Below, piece after piece: positions 32,968-39,015 of a stretch of DNA of 39,015 nucleotides. The position numbers and the translations under genes were made by a program. The notes under the pieces were generated by a model. That model saw nothing but the letters and a program-made list of their open reading frames with translations, did not search any database and was not told where the DNA came from. How positions within the stretch are numbered: position 1 is the first letter of the stretch; each line of letters starts with the position of its first letter. Origin of the DNA: Chloroflexota bacterium (GTDB lineage Bacteria; Chloroflexota; Anaerolineae; UBA4142); assembly GCA_023381515.1 (NCBI GenBank), contig JAMCQI010000050.1:1-39015 (forward strand). Reading direction: 5' to 3'.

Positions 32968-33798
32968 ATGCAATTGGGCAATACGGAAATCCATGTCGTC
33001 AACGATGGGATTACATACAGCGATGGAGGCGGAGTATATGGTTTGGTCCCCCGCGTTCTTTGGGAAGCGATCACTCCGCCAGATGACAAGAACCGGGTCC
33101 AAACGACCCTGAATTGCCTCCTCGTCGTTTCTCAAGGAAAAAAGATACTCGTCGACAATGGACTTGGCTCCAAGTTCGATGCCAAGGCGGAAGCGAATTG
33201 GGGACGAACGGGAGGGTCCAGGCTGATTGCAGAGTTGGAACGGCTGGGGGTAAGACCCGAGGATATTGATATCGTCATTAATACACATCTGCACGCCGAT
33301 CACTGCGGGGGCAACACACGGCGCGAGGGGAGCGAGATCATTCCCACGTTTCCCAGGGCCGCGTATTGGATCCAGCGCTTGGAATGGGCAGATGCTTCGT
33401 TTCCAAATGAACGAACACAGGGAACGTACTTTGCGGAAAACTTTCGCCCTCTCGGCGACCAGGCGCGTCTCGTCAGCGGCGATGTTCGGGTCACAGACGA
33501 GGTAAGATGTATTACCACTCCCGGCCATACCCGCTCGCACCAGAGTGTCCTCATTGAATCGCAGGGCCAGAAGGTGTTGTTCCTTGCCGATATGGCCGGC
33601 CGATCGGTTTATATGGAGCGACTGGCATGGGTCCCCTCTTTCGACCTTGACCCCATGCAGTCCATCGAAACCAAACGGCGTATCCGGGACTGGGCAGTCG
33701 AGGAGCAAGCCCTGCTCATCTTTCAGCATGATCCGCTCGTGACGATGGGATGGCTTCGCAAAGATGGAGACAGGTACAGGATTGAAAAAGTCGGTTAG
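32968..33798 (+). CDS. Metallo-beta-lactamase-fold hydrolase
   Basis: A 276-residue MBL-fold enzyme. The zinc-binding motif is NTHLHADHCGGN (about residues 104-115). TTPGHTRSHQSVLIES (about 187-202) gives the next ligand histidine, VLFLADMAG (about 208-216) the bridging aspartate, and LIFQHDP (about 253-259) the last histidine. KILVDNGLGSKF is a typical early strand. It resembles lactonase- and quorum-quenching-like MBL hydrolases, but the substrate is not deducible. It follows secA by 12 nt with only a weak ribosome-binding site, so it is probably read from the secA promoter. Confidence 0.85.
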   Translation: MQLGNTEIHVVNDGITYSDGGGVYGLVPRVLWEAITPPDDKNRVQTTLNCLLVVSQGKKILVDNGLGSKFDAKAEANWGRTGGSRLIAELERLGVRPEDIDIVINTHLHADHCGGNTRREGSEIIPTFPRAAYWIQRLEWADASFPNERTQGTYFAENFRPLGDQARLVSGDVRVTDEVRCITTPGHTRSHQSVLIESQGQKVLFLADMAGRSVYMERLAWVPSFDLDPMQSIETKRRIRDWAVEEQALLIFQHDPLVTMGWLRKDGDRYRIEKVG

Positions 33799-33822
33799 CG
33801 CAACCACTCGGCGAGAAATCGC

Positions 33823-33853
33823 AAGGCCTCGGGGATTCCCGAGGCCTTTTTTT
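33823..33853. terminator. Intrinsic terminator between convergent genes
   Basis: AAGGCCTCGGG (33823-33833) and CCCGAGGCCTT (33838-33848) form a perfect 11-bp stem with a GATT loop, then TTTTT on the plus strand. It terminates the secA/MBL unit. On the minus strand it sits immediately after the manC stop codon and may act both ways. Confidence 0.85.
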
Positions 33854-34946
33854 AGAGGTACTTGTGCTTGTTGTTCTTGCGCAGCGCTTCGACCAGATGT
33901 TTGACTTCTTGGGCTCGGCTTTTAGGACAGACCAAGATGACATCCTCTGTGTCAATGACGATCATATCCTCAAGGCCGACGGTAGCGATCAGTCGGTTGG
34001 GGCTGTAAAAGAGCGACGAACTGGTGTCCACGCCGATGTGTTCGCCGACGACGACATTCGCCTCTCGGTTGCTCGGCAGGAGGTCGAGCAACGTCGCCCA
34101 ACTCCCGACATCACTCCAACCGACGTCAATCGGCAGCACCACGACTCGTTCCGATTTTTCCATGATCCCGACGTCGATCGTTTCGATCGGTACCGTGCTC
34201 CATACGCTTTGCAACGTCGCCTGAGCGCGTGGCGTCCCCAGCGCCCGCCCGATCTTTTCAAGTGGCTTGCAAATCTTGGGGAGCAAGCGGTCGTACTCCT
34301 CCCACAGCGTCGCGATCCGCCAGGCAAAGATCCCGCTGTTCCAGTAGTACTCGCCGCTCCCGACAAAAAGCTTCGCCGTGACCTCGTCGGGTTTTTCGAG
34401 AAACTGGCCGACACGGTAGACCGGTTGGTCCCCGATCGATTTGACGAGTTCGCCCCGGTGAATATAGCCATAACCGGTCTCGGGACTGCGGGGATGGATC
34501 CCGAGCGTTACCAGATAGCCTTCCTCAGCCACTTGAGACGCATCCAGTAAAGCACGCCGGAAAGCATCCGGCCGCTCGATATAGTGATCTGCGTGAAGCG
34601 AGACCATCACCGCATCGGGATCCTGCTCTTGGATGTAGAGAGCCCCCAAGCCGATCGCCGGCGCCGTCCCATGTCCTTCGGGCTCGCCGATCACGTTCTT
34701 CCTCGGGAGCTCGGGCAGCTGCTCACAAACCTTCTCGACATAGTCTTCGTTCGTTATCACGAACGTATGCTCGGCCAAGATGACGGGCCGAATCCGATCA
34801 ACGGTCTCTTGAAGCATGGTCCGGTCGGAAAAGAGCTTGAGCAACTGCTTGGGGCTTTCCCTCCGGCTCCGCGGCCAAAGGCGCGTGCCTGTGCCTCCCG
34901 CCAGAATCAATGCAAACAGAGAGCTTTCGGTTTTCTTCTGCGGCAT
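33852..34946 (-). CDS. manC: Mannose-1-phosphate guanylyltransferase
   Basis: A 364-residue nucleotidyltransferase that makes GDP-mannose from mannose-1-phosphate and GTP for glycan synthesis. The nucleotide-binding motif is LILAGGTGTRLWPRSRRESPKQLL (about 13-36, split for length); the FLEKP motif (QFLEKPDEVTAKLF) and YYWNSGIFAWR (about 200) are diagnostic, as is GWSDVGSWATLLDLLP. There is no C-terminal isomerase domain, so it is the monofunctional type. I chose the ATG at 34946, preceded by GGGGAT and 2 nt after the dprA stop codon; the ATG at 34961 lacks a ribosome-binding site and overlaps dprA. Its product could feed the glycosyltransferases at 2719-7407, which is an inference. Confidence 0.9.
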   Translation of the reverse strand: MPQKKTESSLFALILAGGTGTRLWPRSRRESPKQLLKLFSDRTMLQETVDRIRPVILAEHTFVITNEDYVEKVCEQLPELPRKNVIGEPEGHGTAPAIGLGALYIQEQDPDAVMVSLHADHYIERPDAFRRALLDASQVAEEGYLVTLGIHPRSPETGYGYIHRGELVKSIGDQPVYRVGQFLEKPDEVTAKLFVGSGEYYWNSGIFAWRIATLWEEYDRLLPKICKPLEKIGRALGTPRAQATLQSVWSTVPIETIDVGIMEKSERVVVLPIDVGWSDVGSWATLLDLLPSNREANVVVGEHIGVDTSSSLFYSPNRLIATVGLEDMIVIDTEDVILVCPKSRAQEVKHLVEALRKNNKHKYL

Positions 34947-34947
34947 C

Positions 34948-36069
34948 TTATCCCCGACCATCGGATTTGTACGATTCTTGCTGCTCGCGCGCCAGCACGT
35001 AGCTCATCCCGCCCACTTGCTTGACCAATCCTTTGAGCTCCATCAGCGCCAGCGTACTCGAGACTGTGGCAATGGGCAGTCCGGTTTCCCGTCTCAGTTC
35101 GTCGACGTGCATGGGCTCCGTGGAGAGATGCTTGAGCAATGCCGATTCGGTAGGGTTCTCGGGCATGACCGCCCTGACTTCCTGATGCTGGGCAACCATG
35201 GTCAGGTTCAGTTCCTCCAGAATATCGGCTGCGCATGTGACGAGTTTCGCTTCGCCCCGCTGAATGATACTGTTGCCCCCGCGACTTTCTCGGCGAAAAA
35301 TGTTCCCTGGTATTGCAAATGTCTCACGGTCTTGTTCCAGGGCATATCGTATCGTAATAAGCGCGCCGGTCGTTTCATCCCCTTCGGTAATGAGCGAGCC
35401 GAGAGATAGACCGCTAATGATGCGATTGCGCGGGGGAAAATTGACTGCTTCGGGCTGTGCGCCCAGCGGATATTCGCTGACGACGGCTCCTCGCTCGGCG
35501 ATCGCGCCTGCCAGAGCCTTGTGTTCAGCCGGATAGATGACATCCACCCCGCTGCCAAGCACTGCTATCGTCCGCCCCTGGGCCTCCAGAGCTGCACGGT
35601 GGGCTTCGCCGTCGATCCCGCGCGCCAATCCGCTCACAATCGTAATATGATTACGTACCAAATCACCGACAAGCTGCCGAGTCACTTCTCGGCCATACGC
35701 ACTCGCCCGCCGAGTTCCGACGACGGCAATGGACCATTCGTCTTCCGGCAGTATTTGACCTTTGACGTACAGAACGAAGGGAGGACTGGGAATCGCTTTC
35801 AGCAAACGAGGATAGGCAGGGTCCTCCCATGTCAGCACCTGTACTCCGGCTCGTTTGACCTTGTCTAGCTCGACATCCAAGTTGATCAGGTGACGAGCCG
35901 AGATCAAGTTCTCGATTGCCCGTCGATCCAAGCCCGCTTGTGCCAGTTCCATAGTCCCGGCCGTCCATGCCGTTTCCAGGTCGCCAAAGTGATCCAGCAG
36001 TCGTTGCACCTTGGCCGGACCGATCTGCGGAATGAGGTTAAAGCCAATCCAATGTCGTAGATCGGTCAA
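34948..36069 (-). CDS. dprA: DNA-processing protein DprA
   Basis: A 373-residue protein that loads RecA on incoming single-stranded DNA during natural transformation. It begins with helix-hairpin-helix/SAM-like repeats (IGFNLIPQIGPAKVQRLLDHFG). The Rossmann-like core carries SIAVVGTRRASAYGREV (about 113-129), IVSGLARGIDGEAHRAAL (about 143-160), VLGSGVDVIYPAEH and FPPRNRIISGLS (about 210-221). A C-terminal winged-helix domain (about 305-360; MHVDELRRETGLPIATVSSTL) is present, as in longer DprA proteins. The TTG start is preceded by GGGAG with 7-nt spacing and a TTGACA-type promoter. manC follows without a gap. Confidence 0.92.
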   Translation of the reverse strand: MTDLRHWIGFNLIPQIGPAKVQRLLDHFGDLETAWTAGTMELAQAGLDRRAIENLISARHLINLDVELDKVKRAGVQVLTWEDPAYPRLLKAIPSPPFVLYVKGQILPEDEWSIAVVGTRRASAYGREVTRQLVGDLVRNHITIVSGLARGIDGEAHRAALEAQGRTIAVLGSGVDVIYPAEHKALAGAIAERGAVVSEYPLGAQPEAVNFPPRNRIISGLSLGSLITEGDETTGALITIRYALEQDRETFAIPGNIFRRESRGGNSIIQRGEAKLVTCAADILEELNLTMVAQHQEVRAVMPENPTESALLKHLSTEPMHVDELRRETGLPIATVSSTLALMELKGLVKQVGGMSYVLAREQQESYKSDGRG

Positions 36070-36097
36070 AGGGATGCTCCCAGGAGAGTATGCTCAT

Positions 36098-36126
36098 AAA
36101 ATACCACTTCAACATGGGATTGTCAA
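36098..36126 (-). promoter_or_regulatory. Promoter of dprA-manC, TTGACA-17-TATTTT
   Basis: On the minus strand TTGACA (36126-36121), 17 nt, TATTTT (36103-36098). The expected start is near 36091, giving a leader of about 20 nt with GGGAG before the TTG codon. Confidence 0.6.
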
Positions 36127-36183
36127 GGTAATGGCACGATCCAGTTGAGAAAATGGTAGCCCGTTTCTGCTCCAATGCCGCTC

Positions 36184-36234
36184 CCGAAAAACAAGACCTC
36201 CCGGATCGCCCGACCCGGGAGGTTTGTTTTTCGG
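36184..36234. terminator. Long bidirectional terminator hairpin
   Basis: ACCTCCCGG and CCGGGAGGT form a perfect 9-bp core near 36196-36223. Flanking CCGAAAAACAA and TTGTTTTTCGG also pair, giving A-tracts and T-tracts on both sides. It lies after the rimM stop (minus strand) and upstream of dprA, so it closes the ffh-rpsP-khpA-rimM operon. Confidence 0.85.
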
Positions 36235-36257
36235 ATGATCGCTGGCCCACGAGGGCC

Positions 36258-36776
36258 TCAAGTCAAACCCGGCAAGAGTTCCACGATCATGTCGCCGTGA
36301 TTCAAATCAATTTCCTTGACGACGGAAGGGATCGCCGGAATGAGAACTTCTCGCGCCTCGTTCCGGACCACATAGACATCGTTCGCTCCCGTATCGAGCA
36401 CGTCCTCTACCTGGCCGAGGGGTTCCCCTTGAGTGGTCTTGACCTGCAGACCGATAAGCTGATAGAGATAGAGTTTCCCTTCGGGGAGTGGAACGGCCTC
36501 CTTGGTTGGCACTTGGACAAGTTGATTGCGCAACCTGTCCACCTCTTCAGGAGTCTCCACGCCCTTGAGTTTGAGGAGGGCCGCGTTCCCGTGCAAGCGA
36601 GCGCGCTCAACAGAAAAACGTTTCGCATCCTCCCCGATAAAGACGGTTTGGAGCGACGCGAAACGCTCTGGAAAATCAGTGAGGATCTGGATTTTGAGCT
36701 CGCCGCGGAAGCCCCACGGTTTGAGCACGCGCCCGACGATCAGATAGCGCGGCTCGGACGACCTTTTCTTTGGAAT
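36258..36776 (-). CDS. rimM: Ribosome maturation factor RimM, start codon non-standard
   Basis: A 30S maturation factor that binds ribosomal protein S19. The N-terminal RimM domain reads RYLIVGRVLKPWGFRGELKI; the PRC-barrel half has LYLYQLIGLQVKT (about residues 105-117) and LIPAIPSVVKEIDLNHGDMIVELLPGL at the end. No ATG, GTG or TTG precedes the conserved YLIVGRV strand in this frame. The first available, GTG at 36728, would remove it. Upstream codons run back to the TAA of khpA, which is in the same frame, with an ATT two codons after it (36776) and GGAGATT 12 nt before that. I therefore mark ATT as the likely start (173 residues); CTG at 36743 is another option. It is last in the operon. 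Confidence 0.85.
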   Translation of the reverse strand: MPKKRSSEPRYLIVGRVLKPWGFRGELKIQILTDFPERFASLQTVFIGEDAKRFSVERARLHGNAALLKLKGVETPEEVDRLRNQLVQVPTKEAVPLPEGKLYLYQLIGLQVKTTQGEPLGQVEDVLDTGANDVYVVRNEAREVLIPAIPSVVKEIDLNHGDMIVELLPGLT

Positions 36777-36779
36777 GGG

Positions 36780-37013
36780 TTAAACAATCTCCAGCGTCGC
36801 GCGTTTGCCTTGCCGGATCGCCGCGACGCGTACCAGCGTCCGCATCGCATTCGCAATACGCCCGCTTTTCCCGATCACCCGTCCCATGTCACTGGGTGCA
36901 ACATGCAATTCTACAGTGACCGAATTGGTTCCCTCGATCACGCGAACCTCGACCTGGCTTGGATCCTCGACAAGCGTCTTTGCGATGTACTCCACCAAGT
37001 CCTTCAAGTTCAC
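36780..37013 (-). CDS. khpA: KH-domain RNA-binding protein KhpA
   Basis: A 77-residue single KH-domain protein. It starts NLKDLVEYIAKTLVEDPSQV after the GTG, and the RNA-binding GxxG loop is in MGRVIGKSGRIANAMRTLV (about residues 47-65). KhpA proteins (YlqC/DUF2469-neighbour type) bind many RNAs and usually lie between rpsP and rimM, exactly as here. The GTG at 37013 has a perfect AGGAGG 5 nt upstream, so the longer frame to 37040 is not used. Its stop codon is in frame with, and two codons from, the presumed rimM start. Confidence 0.93.
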   Translation of the reverse strand: MNLKDLVEYIAKTLVEDPSQVEVRVIEGTNSVTVELHVAPSDMGRVIGKSGRIANAMRTLVRVAAIRQGKRATLEIV

Positions 37014-37109
37014 GATTCCTCCTACGAGGAGCAAAGTCAAAGCGGAGCAAGTCGGAGTTGTAGACCGCTTCTCCTGGTGAGTGCCGGCGAACCAAGCATT
37101 GCAAAAAGA

Positions 37110-37478
37110 CTAACTAGCTTCCGGGGCCGTACCAGCCTCTCCGCTCGGGGCAGCTTGAGGAGGGGCGGCCGGGGTAGCCCCCTCCTCGGCTTGGGCCGAT
37201 TTGGATTTGCGCGCGGTCCGTTCACGCACATACTTGTCACTGATGCCGGCTCGGCGCAGTATCAAACCGAGCGCGTCGGTCGGCCGCGCACCGACACCCA
37301 GCCAATAGCGGGTACGCTCTTCGTTCAAAACAATTGTCGGCGGGTCGGTCCGCGGGTCATAGTGCCCCAGGCGCTCCACGATGCGACCGTCGCGTTTACT
37401 GCGCTCCTCGGCCACGACCACCCGATAGGTAGGCTGTTTCTTTGCCCCCATGCGAGAAAGACGAATCTTTACTGACAC
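37110..37478 (-). CDS. rpsP: 30S ribosomal protein S16
   Basis: A 122-residue S16. The conserved core is KIRLSRMGAKKQPTYRVVVA (about 4-23), RDGRIVERLGHYDP (about 29-42) and GARPTDALGLILRRAGI (about 63-79). The family usually ends near residue 85-90; here an Ala/Pro/Glu-rich tail of about 35 residues follows (EEGATPAAPPQAAP), as seen in some other bacteria. The GTG start has GAGGAG upstream. It lies 27 nt after ffh and 96 nt before khpA. Confidence 0.95.
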   Translation of the reverse strand: MSVKIRLSRMGAKKQPTYRVVVAEERSKRDGRIVERLGHYDPRTDPPTIVLNEERTRYWLGVGARPTDALGLILRRAGISDKYVRERTARKSKSAQAEEGATPAAPPQAAPSGEAGTAPEAS

Positions 37479-37505
37479 TCAGAACAACTCCTCTAGATGA
37501 TGAAT

Positions 37506-38837
37506 TTACAGGCCGAGGCCGGGGAAACCCGGAAAGAGGCCGCGCCCCTTGCCGCTTTTCAATTGCTGCATCATTCGCTGCATCTGCTTGAATTGGCTGA
37601 CCAACTGGTTCACTTCCTGCACGCTCGTTCCGCTACCTTGAGCGATTCGGCGACGCCGCGACCCATTCAGAACTTCCGGACGACGCCGCTCTTCCCGCGT
37701 CATCGAATTGATGATAGCTTCGATCCGCTGCATCTGCTTGTCCGTGACGTCCGCCGGTAGTTCCTTCGTGACTTGGTTCAGTCCAGGCACCATCCCGAGC
37801 AGTTGTGAGAGCGGCCCCATCTTTTTGATTTGCTGCAGCTGCGTCAAAAAGTCTTCAAAATCGAACTGACCTTTGAGCAGTTTTTCCGCGTCCTTCTTTG
37901 CCGTCTCCTGGTCGATGTTCTCCTGCGCCTTTTCAATGAGGGTGAGAACATCCCCCATGCCCAAAATGCGCGAGGCCAGCCGGTCCGGGAAAAAAGGCTC
38001 CAGGGCGTCGAGCTTTTCGCCTACGCCGAGGTACTTGATGGGGACACCGGTCACAGAGCGGATAGAGAGCGCCGCCCCGCCCCGGGCATCGCCGTCCACT
38101 TTGGTAAGAATCAGACCCGTCAACCCAACGCGTTTGTGGAACTCGTCGGCCACTCGCACCGCGTCCTGGCCTGTCATCGCATCGGCGACGAGCAACACCT
38201 CAGCGGGATGAGTCTTGGCCTTGACTTCTTCGAGTTCGCGCATCAACTCGTCGTCGATATGTAGGCGACCTGCGGTATCAAGGAGGACAACGGTGAACGC
38301 GCCCGCCGCGCGGCGGACGGCATTCGCCGCAATCGCAGGAGGAGGTACTGTAACTGGCTCGGAATGAACGGTAATATCTAACTGCTTGCCCAGCGTCTGC
38401 AATTGCTGAATCGCCGCGGGGCGACGAGTGTCCGCCGCGACGAGGAGCGGCTTTTGCCCGTGTTTCCGCAGCTGCAAGGCAAGCTTGGCGGCGGTGGTAG
38501 TCTTGCCGGAGCCCTGAAGCCCGACGAGCATCACGACGTGCGGCGGGTCGCCTGAGAGGTCAATTTTCGCTGGCTCGCCCAGCGTCGCAATCAGTTCTTC
38601 GTTGACGATCTTGACAACGGTCTGCGCGGGCGATAAGGAGCGCATAACCTCTTCGCCAACGGCCCGCACTCGCACTCTGGCAAGAAAATCCTTGACGACT
38701 TTGAAATTGACGTCCGCCTCAAGCAATGCAAGGCGCACCTGCCGGAGTGCCTCGTCGACATCTGCCTCGGACAGTTTCCCCTTGCCGCTGAGCTTCTTAA
38801 AGACGGCGTTTAGCTTGTCGGATAGGTTCTCGAACAC
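37506..38837 (-). CDS. ffh: Signal recognition particle GTPase Ffh
   Basis: A 443-residue SRP54 protein that binds signal peptides and 4.5S RNA and docks on FtsY. The N domain is followed by the G domain: MLVGLQGSGKTTTAAKLA (G1, about 104-121), DTRRPAAIQQL (about 137-147), LLDTAGRLHID (G3) and LTKVDGDARGGAAL (G4). ITGVPIKYLGVGEK-type text appears as VTGVPIKYLGVGEKLDALE. The M domain (about 300-443) has the methionine-rich finger and the RNA-binding GSRRRRIAQGSGTSVQEVNQL, and ends in a short Gly/Phe tail. The GTG start follows AGGAG. It is first in the operon, expressed from a TTGACT-TAGAAT promoter. Confidence 0.96.
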   Translation of the reverse strand: MFENLSDKLNAVFKKLSGKGKLSEADVDEALRQVRLALLEADVNFKVVKDFLARVRVRAVGEEVMRSLSPAQTVVKIVNEELIATLGEPAKIDLSGDPPHVVMLVGLQGSGKTTTAAKLALQLRKHGQKPLLVAADTRRPAAIQQLQTLGKQLDITVHSEPVTVPPPAIAANAVRRAAGAFTVVLLDTAGRLHIDDELMRELEEVKAKTHPAEVLLVADAMTGQDAVRVADEFHKRVGLTGLILTKVDGDARGGAALSIRSVTGVPIKYLGVGEKLDALEPFFPDRLASRILGMGDVLTLIEKAQENIDQETAKKDAEKLLKGQFDFEDFLTQLQQIKKMGPLSQLLGMVPGLNQVTKELPADVTDKQMQRIEAIINSMTREERRRPEVLNGSRRRRIAQGSGTSVQEVNQLVSQFKQMQRMMQQLKSGKGRGLFPGFPGLGL

Positions 38838-38846
38838 AACGCTCCT

Positions 38847-38875
38847 ATTCTAATGCACAAACCTCCAATAGTCAA
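38847..38875 (-). promoter_or_regulatory. Promoter of the ffh operon, TTGACT-17-TAGAAT
   Basis: On the minus strand TTGACT (38875-38870), 17 nt, TAGAAT (38852-38847). The predicted start falls near 38840, only about 3 nt before the GTG at 38837. The AGGAG at 38841-38845 would then lie at or before the first transcribed base, unless transcription starts slightly earlier. Confidence 0.6.
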
Positions 38876-39015
38876 ATGGGACAGCCGCAGAGAGTGTGGA
38901 TTAATGGCGGCTTTTGGGGACTTGAAGCCGGAGTGGTCCGAAAGGCGGTTTGGGACGTCGCTGCCCGCCCAGGGATCAGCCTGCCGTAGTGTCGCGTCCC
39001 CTGGTTTCAGTCAGT
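38876..39015. other. Non-coding end of window
   Basis: No gene is supported. CGGCTT and AAGCCG can form a 6-bp stem near 38910-38932. It could be the terminator of a gene beyond the window, but no T-tract is clear. Confidence 0.3.

Noticed and set aside
36184..36234. An attachment site or mobile-element end
   Set aside because: The symmetric A/T-tracts around a GC stem are fully explained as a bidirectional terminator.
38876..39015. SRP RNA or another RNA gene upstream of ffh
   Set aside because: The GGAA/GNAR tetraloop features of 4.5S RNA were not seen; only a short 6-bp stem is present.

Overview
The window reads as a piece of a high-GC chromosome from a member of the Chloroflexota, most likely near the Anaerolineae. 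This is an inference from gene content and style: DUF2723-type membrane glycosyltransferases with tandem beta-sandwich tails, an ADP-forming acetyl-CoA synthetase beside a BioD/DRTGG protein, a tungsten-type aldehyde oxidoreductase locus, a SecA enlarged to 1511 residues, and many intergenic hairpin repeats. No rRNA, tRNA, integrase or transposase was seen. About 29 protein genes are supported, plus two gene remnants.

Layout. 1-456: REP-like repeat, a good promoter and the remains of a P-II-like gene. 457-2559 (+): ClC chloride channel/antiporter with CBS and TrkA-C domains. 2719-7407 (-): two large membrane glycosyltransferase-like proteins. 7771-16660 (+): acetate-CoA ligase (ADP-forming), BioD/DRTGG protein, GH15 glucoamylase, a decayed GerMN-domain gene, deoC, a DUF4139 protein and a SAM methyltransferase. 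16685-21735 (+): a tungsten/molybdenum enzyme locus with a consensus promoter, a long structured leader, aldehyde ferredoxin oxidoreductase (AOR), a terminator, a solitary CRISPR-type repeat, a radical SAM maturase with an AbrB-like N-terminus, two MoaD/ThiS-like proteins and moaA. It converges, across a 9-copy 11-bp tandem repeat, with modBC (21831-23577, -). 23760-25158 (+): B12-binding subunit of methylmalonyl-CoA mutase and its GTPase chaperone MeaB. 25290-28274 (+): 2H phosphoesterase, histidine phosphatase, cyclophilin lipoprotein and prs. 28420-33798 (+): secA and a metallo-beta-lactamase-fold hydrolase. 33852-36069 (-): dprA and manC. 36258-38837 (-): ffh, rpsP, khpA and rimM, an SRP/ribosome operon.

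How the parts work together. The 16.7-23.6 kb block forms one functional unit: ModBC imports molybdate or tungstate, MoaA and a MoaD carry out early pterin cofactor synthesis, the radical SAM protein is expected to mature the oxidoreductase, and AOR is the enzyme served. It is the most interesting part of the window. It contains a leader RNA with four predicted hairpins and a lone type I-C-like CRISPR repeat ending 4 nt before the maturase start codon.

A second theme is promoter style. Several genes have sigma70-like promoters whose -10 box lies 7-11 nt before the start codon, so leaderless or nearly leaderless transcripts are expected. A third is repeat invasion: degenerate short repeats lie between genes and, in at least one case, inside a coding sequence in frame. 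All domain and family calls come from reading motifs by eye; no database search was run.
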